Positions 10,715-21,200 of a DNA stretch of 64,000 nt are shown one piece after another; position 1 is the stretch's first letter, and each line of letters starts with the position of its first letter. The stretch is from positions 231,501 through 295,500 of the forward strand of contig JAODUP010000427.1 in assembly GCA_025642065.1 (NCBI GenBank), read 5' to 3'. The notes beneath the pieces are model-generated. The model did not search any database, had not been told where the DNA came from, and was given only the letters and a program-made list of their open reading frames with translations. The DNA is from Paralvinella palmiformis (Eukaryota > Annelida > Polychaeta > Terebellida > Alvinellidae). A program made the position numbers and the translations under genes.

Positions 10715-12886
10715 TGGTGTTAACTGTTCCTTATACGTAGATGACTTCCTGATAAGCTACCAGTCAAAAAATATTAATTCCATTGAAAGAATTCTCGTTG
10801 TGTCTCAATAAATTAGAAAATTGGGCTGATGAGAATGGCTTCAAATTCTCCAGGTCCAAAACGGTGTGTGTGCACTTCTGCCAACAAAGAAAATTTCATC
10901 CAGACCCGACTCTAAAACTATTTGGGGTTGACATTGCTATTTTAAAACAAACCAAATTCCTCGGGGTAATATTCGACAGCAAGCTCTCCTTCATTCCACA
11001 TATAAATTATATGAAGGCTAAATGTAATAAATCTTTAAATCTATTAAAAGTTGTTTCACGATTTGACTGGGGGGCAGATCGAACAACACTCCTCCGTCTG
11101 TATAGAGCAGTCGTTAGATCTCAACTTGATTACGGGTCGATTGTTTGGGGATCGGCTCGAAAATCATATATCAAAATACTAGACCCCATTCACCACCAGG
11201 GCTTGAGAATAGCCACAGGGGAATTTAGGACCTCCCCAGTGTAGAGTCTTTATGTTGAATCTGATGAGGAATCTCTTTACAGACGGAGAGAACGACGTCT
11301 CTGCAATATGCACTACAGTTAGGTAGTTCTCCAGCAAATCCTACATTTGATATGGTGTTCAACCCAAAACTCCAAGATAACTTCTTACTCAGACCGAAGA
11401 CTATCCCAAGTTTTGGAATCAGAATTCGGTCTTTGAGAGAAGACTTGGAGATTGAACCATGTCAAATAGAAAATATACGCCTACCTCATATCCCAATTTG
11501 GGATATGATGGAACCAACAATTTTGTATGGTCTGAGAGCGGGGAAGAAATCCGATGTTTGTCCATCGGAATTTCAGAGCCGCTTTCACATCATGCAAAAT
11601 AAATATGATGACCAGCAGTTCATCTACACTGATGGTTCAAAAGAAGGCGATAGAGTGGGATGCGCTGTCGTCTGTGGTAGGCAATGTGTGGTAGAACGTC
11701 TGCCTGACGTGGCCTCCATATACACAGCAGAACTTAGAGCTATTTACCTTGCACTCCATCATGGTATTAGCTCTACTGGGGACAAATTTATTATATGTGT
11801 GGATTATTTGTCCTGTCTACAGGCCATAGAAAATCTAGAAATAGAAAATCCACTTGTCGTCAGTATTTTAGAACTACATGCCACCTTTAAAACTCTAAAA
11901 AGGGATGTAGTATTCTGCTGGGTACCGAGCCATGTCGGTATTCGTGGCAATGAACTCGCCGATAAGGCTGCCAAAACTGCTCTAAAAGGTCGGAAGATCG
12001 ACATTCCATTACCGTTCACTGACTTCCGACCTATCATAAAGCAATACGTACGAAAGCAGTGGTTAGATTTCTGGTCACTGCAATCTGAAAATAAATCGCA
12101 TGCAGTGCAGCCTGCATTAGGGTGTTCGATGTGGTCCTGTCGGGAAAGGCGTCGTGAGGAAATTGTGCTCTGCCGTTTACGGATCGGGCATTCTTTCCTC
12201 ACTCATAGATACCTCTTGTCTGGAGAAGATCCACCAGAGTGTATCTCCTGCCAAGAACCCCTGACAGTCGATGACATCCTCCTTCGTTGCTCGGAATACC
12301 ACAACATCAGAGTACACTACTACCATGCAGAGACTCGGAAAGAGCTGCTGGACAATATTACCCCCGACACAATTTTAAACTTAATAAGAGAAGCTGGTCT
12401 TTTCTTTTTAATATAAATTATTTCAAGTGGTAACATCTAGTCATCATCATTCCAAAGATAAGTTGGTCTTTTCTTATTAATACTAGTTATTTTAAGTTAG
12501 AACATCTAGTCAATGTTATAAGCCTACCTTTTATTTCCTCTATAGAAGCAGGTCTTCTCTTTTATCAGAAATCTATTTAATTACCTCTAGTCAAAACTAG
12601 TCATTATCTTCTATATTTCACATGTTATTTACCCTGTTGGACGATTAAGAATCTGATTTTATCTTTTTAACAACTTATACACCTATACACCAATGTGTAT
12701 TTACCATTTATACTTAACAATTTACATCCTAGCTTATACAAACATTTTATCAATGCCAATAATCCGGCTTTTTAACTTTTTATAAAGATTCGCTAAAACG
12801 GTTTTATTTCCAAATGTTCTAGGACACTGAATGGCCTAAATTGTGCCGATGTGTCGTTAAACAACATCCATCCATCCATCCATCAA
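10715..12886 (+). mobile_element. Non-LTR retrotransposon with RNase H (I/Nimb-like), 5'-truncated
   Basis: Starts inside the reverse transcriptase with the catalytic LYVDDFLISYQ (about 10,728-10,762). A frame change follows, then the RT thumb region (10,783-11,241) with FSRSKTVCVHF, TKFLGVIFDSKLSF and LDYGSIVWGSA. After a break at about 11,240-11,350 a long frame (11,352-12,416) holds RNase H: FIYTDGSKEG with the first catalytic Asp, YTAELRAIYLAL with the Glu, and WVPSHVGIRGNELADKAAK with the His and last Asp. It then runs through a C-terminal Cys-rich zinc-type segment CISCQE...LLRCSEYH. The 3' untranslated region ends at about 12,886 with TGTCGTTAAACAACAT and (CATC)n. RNase H catalytic residues are all present. 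The RT is broken, so it is inactive. Confidence 0.85.
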
Positions 12887-12889
12887 CTA

Positions 12890-14491
12890 CATATTGATGG
12901 AATATATTACTGGACTGATAGTTTATCAGTCATTCGCTACATATAAAATTACACTAAATGGCCGCATAATCCAGATACATTGGGAGCTCCTATCGTTGAT
13001 GATCCAGAAGTGAAAAGCCCATTACTGCTCTTGCTGTTCTTCAAAGTACTCACCTTCTTGACGATGTCACAAGACGCTTTTCTGATATCATGAAGTTGAA
13101 GAGGACACTTGGCTGGGTACTCTTCTTCATCCACTGCTTGAAAGCCAAGTGCAGACCTGGTGAATATCCTGGCCATGTGTCTGTGAACCGTAATAATCTA
13201 CTGCTGCCGATCAAACTTCTCAATGAAGCTGAGATTACTTTAGTCAAACATGCACAATGCCAGCATTATCAAGAGGAACTTACACATCTACGTGATATGA
13301 AGTCACACAAACTACCTAATGGCGTGAAGTCCTCAAGAGCCATATACAAGCTCAACCCCTTTATCATGGATGATGTCATCAGGGTTGGAGTACGGTTGGA
13401 GCACTGCAATTTATCATATGACGCCAAACACCAAATACTGCTGCCTGGTGATTCACCATTTACCAAACTGCTGTTGCAGGACATACACAAGCGAATTAGA
13501 CATCTTGGAAAAAACAGCATGTTAGCTGAGCTCAGGCAAAGGTTCTGGATTCCACGTGCAGGCCAACTCATTAAAAGCATGCTTTCCAAATGTTATTGGA
13601 GACTTACCTGCATTGGTTGGTGTGGATTATTTCGGGCCCATAGAAGTCAAGAAAGGTCGTACAGTACAGAAGCGATATGGAGTGATTTTCACTTGCTCTA
13701 GTTCAAGAGCAGTCCATCTTGAGGTGTCACATTCTCTCACTACTGACTCATGTATTCAAGCCATCAGGAGGTTCCTAGCAAAAAGAGGACTCGTAATACG
13801 CATCAGGTCTGATAACGGCACCAATTTGGTTGGTGCTGAAGCTGAAATGAAACGAGATATTGCAAGCTGGAACCAAACCAAAATCGGCAGGTGCTTGCAA
13901 CAGCATCACATCGAGTGGACATTTAATGCACCAGCCTCCTCCCATTTTGGTGGGTTCTGGGAAAGGCTAATCAGATTTGTGAGACTAATTATGTATTCTC
14001 TGCTGAGAGATCAGAGTATCTCATTGGATGATGAAGCCTTGAATACCCTAATACGTGAAGTTGAACAAGTCCTCAATAATCGACCTCTTGTTGCTGCATC
14101 TGAAGATCTGTATGATCTGCAAACATTGACACCAAATCACCTGCTGTTGTGGCGTAGGAATGATAGCTTCCCTCCTGGTGTATTTTTATCTGCTGACAGC
14201 TACGTGAAACGCAAATGGCGTCAGGTGCAGTATCTTGTCAACGTATTTTGGACAAGATGGCACAAGGAATATATTCCTTTGCTACAGAAAAGGCAAAAGT
14301 GGATCAAGCCCCAACGAAATGTCAAAGTAGGAGATATCGTCCTCATCACAGGCAACACACCAAGGAACGTCTGGAATATGGGCAGAGTCACAGAAGTGCA
14401 TAATGATCACAAAGGACTTGTGAGAGTCGTCACTCTCAAGACCAGCACTACAGTTCTCCAGCGACCCATTCATAAGTTGTGCGTTGAGTAA
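12890..14491 (+). pseudogene. BEL/Pao LTR retrotransposon pol, 3' half
   Basis: Begins in an RNase H remnant reading YWTDSLSVIRYI (about 12,905-12,940), followed by a broken segment and then an integrase. The integrase has an HHCC-type zinc-binding region (LLQDIHKRIRHLGKNSM, 13,470-13,560). Its catalytic core has VGVDYFGP (first Asp), RSDNGTN (second Asp) and HFGGFWERLIR (Glu), at about 13,610-13,980. The BEL/Pao C-terminal DUF5641-like part (VKRKWRQVQYLVNVFWTRW, VGDIVLI) runs to the stop at 14,489-14,491. A frame change near 13,590 splits zinc-binding and core parts. The catalytic triad is retained in the 3' frame. The 5' half (gag, protease, RT) is absent; a LINE 3' end abuts instead. Confidence 0.85.
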
Positions 14492-14608
14492 ATATTACAT
14501 TACACAACAATGTATCCATCTCCATAATTACTTAAGCCTTGATAAGTGTGTATATTTAGCATTTGACATGCAAGTAAGTTAGGTAAATTGGTCATATGAA
14601 CCCAATTG

Positions 14609-14760
14609 AGGGGAGGAATGTAGACGTCAAATGCTGTTATTATAATCATTTTTGTTTGTACATATAAATATTTATATTCTTTCACAATTATAATACAATT
14701 GTTCCTTTCTTTTGGCCAACACTCTATATGTGCACTGGCCACACCGCATGTGTGTGTGTG
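14609..14760 (+). mobile_element. Candidate polypurine tract and start of the BEL/Pao 3' LTR
   Basis: A purine run GAGGGGAGGAATG lies about 120 bp after the integrase stop and is followed by TGTAGACGTC, a plausible LTR start. The right end of the LTR and a 5' partner were not found, so the boundary is a guess. Confidence 0.4.
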
Positions 14761-15815
14761 ATTTGTTTGGCAAAAACTCCTTCATTACCCTGTCTGCATG
14801 GCATTACTTCTGAACCAAAAGTGACCAGCACTATTTAAATGATAATAACTAACTTATCTGTGAGGTGACAAAGATGATCTTCCAATATACCAAATGGAAA
14901 TATATATATATATATTAACAGAGCATTAATATGAGAGTCCTAAAAATTATACTGACAATGACACTCACAAACGCAAGCATATAACTAAATAAATGCTCTT
15001 AATAAAATTATTGAAATTAACTACACTCTTAAATCATGTTCAGATTAAAAAGTTCATGAATATTTCTACATATCTGTATAACACAACAGCTCAATATTAT
15101 CTTCATCTAATAATTTCCTTGAACTAATGATGTACCAAAACCATTATCCAAATTTGTCACATGCACAATTTAGAAATGGTTAAATCATCTTACAATAGTT
15201 TATGCATCATATAATTATTATACATCTTCTACAAAGTTCATGTGATCAGTCTCTTCATGTGATCATTTATTTCATTAACTAACATTTGCTTTATTACTAT
15301 CAATCACAATTATATCCAGTTATAACTATTTTTATTAACTACACTAATATAATTTGTTTCAATCCCATTTAATAATAGCCTTTTTAACCTAAAACCAAAG
15401 CTGTTTTGTGTTAGTTCTTTTAATACATTGCTACATTTAATGAGTTTATATCTTGTTCTCAGATATATCCGGTACATATTTAATATACAACAGAAGTAGC
15501 ATCAATTTTAATATGTAATGTTTCAAAATATAAACTAGTAATTTGTTTGTACCATGATTTAACATTATTATATCCTAGGCAATAATAAGCCGTTCGATGA
15601 ACACCATTTAGAACCATTTAAAATACTCAATATACCCATCGTATAAATAAATTATCATGTCAGACCATCACCTGATACAGAATGTGATGGTGTATGGTAT
15701 GTTTTTAAATTCCTTGGACGTCCGAATTGTGATCAGGGTTGAGGCAAGATTAGCACCTTTTCTTAAATTGAAAGGATTCGCACAGCATCAAAGTAATGGT
15801 GAGTAATACAAGTGC
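14761..15815. other. AT-rich spacer without recognised gene
   Basis: Long AT-rich sequence with a short (AT)n run near 14,900. No exon or domain seen. Confidence 0.5.
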
Positions 15816-15819
15816 AAAG

Positions 15820-16120
15820 GTCACAGCCTCTTTGGCCACATAGGTAGATCGTGAGACTATTTACCTATGGTTATGGTCATTCTGTGCGGCAGGTCCCAGG
15901 TTCGCGCCTCGGCGGTGGCACTATAGTAGGGCGAATTTTTCATCCAGCCAGGCAGCTGGCAATGTTTTCTCCATCGAACATGCCAATAATCTAGATTCAA
16001 AATTTATTTAGAATTAGTCTCCGTGGGGAAGCTACAAATTACAGACCATTTGCGTCTCCCTCATTTGAGGTTGCCAGTCACGTAAAAAACTGCCATTTCG
16101 GCCGTTATTATTATTATTCA
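15820..16120 (+). mobile_element. tRNA-like SINE candidate (family 2) with (TTA)n tail
   Basis: A box-B-like CAGGTTCGCGCCTCGG at about 15,896 follows a box-A-like region (GGCCACATAGGTAG, about 15,834). The body runs about 200 bp to a tail GGCCGTTATTATTATTATT near 16,118. This layout is typical of tRNA-derived SINEs. No duplicate copy was found in this window and no target duplication was recognised. Confidence 0.6.
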
Positions 16121-16964
16121 GTGTCTTGCAGACAGTGGTTTTAAGTCACACATGATGTTAAAATGTTATTTCTAAAAAAAAGATTATTATTACTTTCATT
16201 CAGTCATAGAAGATATTGTGTACTTTCGTTTAGGTTTCAGCAACCAATAAGTAATTAAATGTTTAGTGCTTATACACCGACATGTGAAAAGCATCAGGTG
16301 GCTGAAAAGATTAACGAGGAAGTTGGGACAATTCAGAGGGAAGCATCACAGTGATATTCTCGATGTGGCTACATTTTGTGGAAGGAAACATTATAAAATG
16401 TATCGCAAATGATTATTCTATCGTACCATGGAACTATGAATATATTGTTGTGGGGACGTCATTTCTTTGTGGAATGAACTGAACGTGTGGGAAAGGATAA
16501 TATTACATTGAGAGGTAACTCGCTAGCAGCTAAAGCGCATGCGTCGAATATATTAAACCCCGAGTATTTGATGTCCAGAAACAGATCACTGATGTGCATC
16601 AACAGGATATTCTTAGTTATTTGAACCTATTAAATTCGCGCTTATTAGTGTTATGATGAGCAATCTCGTGCATCAAAATGTCCCGCTGAATCAATGAGTG
16701 TTATTCAAAGAACCTAACTTTTTATTTCGTCACAACTTGTAAAAATGTCGAAGTGAAACCTCGCGAATTTAGAATAGGTAGTGGTTAAACTCTACTCGGG
16801 CGCCAGTGAGCAGTATTCAAGCTATACTAGTAGCTGGAAAAACATAGAGCGTTCCATCGTGATGACAATTAAGTTAAGCCTTACCGTAGACTGAAAATTA
16901 TGCATTTCTGTGCTTGCGTTTGTGTGTTGTTTAACTGTGGCCACATGTAAATGATACGAGGGTG
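16121..16964. other. Spacer; contains a segment repeated near 26,830
   Basis: No gene seen. About 60 bp near 16,200-16,260 (TACTTTCGT-TAGG-TTCAGCAA) is similar to 26,825-26,890, which points to old duplicated upstream sequence. Confidence 0.45.
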
Positions 16965-17150
16965 CCCCGTGGTCTAACTGGTAGCCGTTGGATCACAGAT
17001 CACTACCACCTGAGTTTGAACTCGGTGTGGGCACATCTGAAGGGTGTATTATCTTTGACTTACCGTTCATTATCCTTGTAGGTCGCTTGGCCCATTTAGC
17101 CTAGCATGTGCACAAGTGGTCGTAAAACACCTATCATCATTATCTTACTC
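16965..17150 (+). mobile_element. tRNA-derived SINE (family 3), full-length-like copy
   Basis: The head has box A GTGGTCTAACTGGTAG (about 16,979) and box B GAGTTTGAACTCG (about 17,012). The body contains CTGAAGGGTGT, then CCCATTTAGCCTAGCA, and it ends CGTAAAACACCTATC with an (ATC)n tail. The same body and tail recur on the minus strand at 51,596-51,774 and 53,090-53,283, and as a tail-only copy at 35,988-36,050. Confidence 0.75.
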
Positions 17151-18269
17151 AGCATCTTGTTTCATCAATATGAATATATACAAGAGATTTAATAAATAAG
17201 TCATTAATAAAATCATTGCGGATGAACTTTCTCCAAAATATCTCAAACTGATTATGACTGCAAAGTTAATATTTATTACCCGACATTCACAAATTGGCTT
17301 ATGATAAACTTTAGAGTGTATAAACGGTATCTAATTGAAGCGATCTAAAGCATATTTTTATCCTATTTACTTTGTTACAGAAGTCACGAATCGTTTCTTT
17401 TACATTATCCTTTTGGGTGATATTATTTATCGTATGGGACAGCATCAACGCTATCACCCATACATTTAATTTCGGATTTATTAATATGAGTATAATATAA
17501 TATCGATGGAATATTATATTTGTATATTTATGTATAAAATATAACGTGCTACGTGACCCAAAACGTGTTTAAATTCCGTTTGCAGTTCAACAAACCTTGG
17601 AGCGGGGGGACTGCCATTGATCCTGGCGTTATATATATTTACTATTTACAGATAGAAGTAGGGCTGATGCAGTGATTGGCTGGCTGTCGATGGAAGAGCA
17701 GATAAAATATCAAACCTATTTGACACCTTTCCTAAATTAGCATTCCTGGTGTGTTGCAAGTCGAACACGTATTGAACCTGAATATGAAAATCACGTCTAG
17801 TCGTCATTTAAGATAATATATTATGTAAAAAATAATATTCACACCCTCAGAATCCAATATTTTTTCTAACGAAAACAAACCGCTAGGTTTATTTGGTAAG
17901 AGCATATGTTGCAGAGTCCGAAGGTCATCATATTCGAATTTTCGCATCGTGACATACACCACATTATTCAAATGACATGGGAAAGCGCTTATTAATGTAG
18001 CGTCGATGGTGGTAAACGTGCTGCATTGCTTGTGTTAATTCGTTTAGGTACGTTTAAAAAGGTTAATGCAGCATAAATAATTATTATCTTGAATCACAAC
18101 TCGAGGCAGTAATAACCATTGCCAATTCGGGGATGGTTAAAAATCAGCAATTAAGTCGAATTTGACCTTTTCTGAGACCATTGCTGAATATAGGTGTTTC
18201 TGGACGATTAGTAGACTTTGTTCACGCCATATTTGTCACATCGGATATATAATATCAAGCCGAGAGAAG
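17151..18269. other. 5' flank of acetyltransferase gene A
   Basis: No separate gene. Sequence from about 17,990 to 18,269 is diverged but recognisably homologous to the flank of copy B (31,140-31,310 plus 35,157-35,275), so the promoter region was duplicated along with the gene. No TATA box or other motif stands out with confidence. Confidence 0.5.
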
Positions 18270-21200
18270 ATGTCCGAAGGTGAGTTACAACTGATGTCAT
18301 ATATTTAGTCAACAACATCTAGAACAGATGATCATAAATACTGTTCCGTACTGTATATAACACTAGGCGTCTGTTAGAAGTCAATAAATAGTTGATGAAG
18401 ATAATATGTTCAATAGATTATGTCATCCAATATTACATAATTTATTGAATATTCAACACTATTAGCTTGATGAACTATTGAATGGTTATGATGTAACCCA
18501 GGCTTAGTTCGGACTGAGAAGTGACAACGGTTTAGCTTATGCAAGTAATAATAATAATAATGGATATTTAATAAAGCGCCATTACTAGCAGCAGCCATTC
18601 AAAGGCGCTGTACAAATAATAGGTAATATATTAATACCCCAAATAATATGTCTGTAAAAACTCTGTAATGATTTAAAAGATAATAATTATTTATCTGTGA
18701 AAGCGACCTTAAATAGATGTGTTTTTAGAAGAGATTTAAAATTTTCAAGAGACGACGCATTTCTAATATTGGCCGGCAACCTATTCCACAAAGTGGGGGC
18801 TGCAACACTAAACGCATAATCACCATATGACTTGAGCCGAGACACTGGCACCTGCAATTGTATCTGACTGGATGACCTGAGTTTTTGGGATGACTTTCTA
18901 TGGAAACCAGTTCACACAAGTATTCTGGTGCCATAACATTAATAGATTTATAAGTTATTAACAGAATCTTGAAATTGATATACTGTCTAACAGGTAGCTA
19001 ATGTAGTTTTCGAAGAATTGGGGTGATATGATCATATGTTCTAGTATTTGTCACTGCAAGCTGCACTATTCTGAATTCGCTGAAGGCATTAATGTTATAA
19101 TCAGATATGCCATATAACAGGAGGTCTATACGAGATGTAACAAAGGCATGAACTACAGTTACAAGTGATTCTTGTGTCAAGAATGCTTTTAAACAGTGGA
19201 TGTTATTAAGATGGTAGTAGGCAGCTCGGCATACTGATGTGACATGTTCATGCGTGTTAATACATTGGTCAAAAATAACCCCTAGATTTTGTACTGACCC
19301 ATTAGGGGTAATCGAAGGTGCACCCATCTGTAATGCTGGTGTCTTTAGGGATTTAACACAATGTGGTGATGCCAAATATGAAATATTTGTTTTATTATCA
19401 TTTAGTTTTAGAAGTTTTGAGTCATCCATAGCCGAATATCAGCAATACAATGTTCTAAATTCTTCAAGGGAGGGGAGAAATTTAACTCATTGTCAGGATC
19501 CAGTGATTTATACAGCTGTGTGTCATCAGCATACAAGTGATATTTAACCCCATATCGCTGCGCAGTGATCCCAAGAGGACGGGTATACATTGTGAAAACA
19601 AGAGAACCAAGAACTGAACCCTGTGGTACACCAGATAACAAAAACTGAATATCAGATAAAATACCATGAACAGATACTCTGTGGGAGTGTTGTTCCAAAT
19701 AGGATCGAAACCATTCAAGTACCTTACCAGACAGACCAAACATGTCTTTTAACCTAGAGCAAAAGTACATAATTGTCAACTGTATCAAATGCAGCAGACA
19801 GGTCCAGAAGAACAAGTATTACTGGCTTACCTTGATCAATTGACATCATAATATAATTTTCACCCTAACCAAGGCTGTTGCAGTGCTGTGACCACTTTTA
19901 TAGGCAAACTGTAGTGATTCGTTAAGGTTATTATTGGTTAAATATTTGTTTAGCTGGAAAGCAATTGCCTTTTCTATGACTTTCGATAAAAATGTAAGAT
20001 TTGAAACAGGTCTGTAATTGTTTAGAATATTACAGTCCATAGCGTTTTTTATTAATGGTTTTACAAGGGCAGCTTTCATGGATCTTGGGAAAACACCCAG
20101 AGCTAATGATTTATTAACTATATTTGTAATTAGGCTTATCAGAACATCCAGACAATCTTTCACAAGCCAAGTAGGCATAGGGTCAACTGCACAGAAAGCA
20201 TTAGATGACTTTTTCAGCAACTGCCTGATATCAGTCTCTGTAAAAGGCTCAAATGTATTCATCATGGATATGCAGGACTCTTCTACTAATGGCTTACCCT
20301 GTGATAAGGTGCTGAATGGAACCCATTATGTATATTTAATATTTTTTGACAGAAGAAGTTATTAAAACAATGGGCCATATCTTTATCTGAGTTGATATTA
20401 TTTGGAAGGATAGTTTGACTTTTATGTAATACTTTATTCACAACACTGAAAACAGTCCTTTGATTTCCGTTGATCTTTTTATTATAATATTCAGATTTAG
20501 CAGAGGCAAGGGTATTTTTAACAAGAATTTTACTGACCTTGACCATTTCAAAGTGAACACACAAACTGGTCCTGATCCACAGACGCTCACAATACCTTCT
20601 GTGTCTCTTTGCAGCCTGTATGTTCTTATTGTACCATGGAAGCAGTGGTCTGCTTGGCATTTCCTTTGTCCTTAAAAGGTGCATGTTTATCGACAATGTC
20701 CTATCATAGAGATCCACCAGATGATCCACATCATCTAGTGGATCCAATACCAGAGAAGAGACTCGCAGATCAGCAAGAAAAGCCTCCTTGTCAATTGACT
20801 TATATCTTCTATATAAAATACTTTTTGCTGAAACAGATTGTTTCTGTAAAGATACATTAATGTCAACAAGGAAATGATCAGAAAGCATGGAAGACACAGA
20901 TAAACCCTTAAACAAATTATCATCATTACGAGAAATGACAAGATCTAAGATGTGACCATGTATGTGTGTTCTTTCTTGGACATGCTGCCTAAGATTGGCA
21001 GATCTAAGAGTATCAGCCAGTTGTTTGGGATCTGCATTCCTCTGGCAATCCCAATGTACACTTGAAATCACCTAAGATCAACAGATGACCACTGTTGGCA
21101 GCAAGAGAGTCAACAAATCCCGAAAATTCCTTGAAGAAATCTGCTGCTTTCAGGCCATTTTTCTTAGTGGGGTGTAATCGGTAGATAATAGCTACACGAA

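Noticed and set aside
16965..17040. Possible tRNA gene on the plus strand
   Set aside because: Part of a repeated SINE with copies elsewhere in the window.
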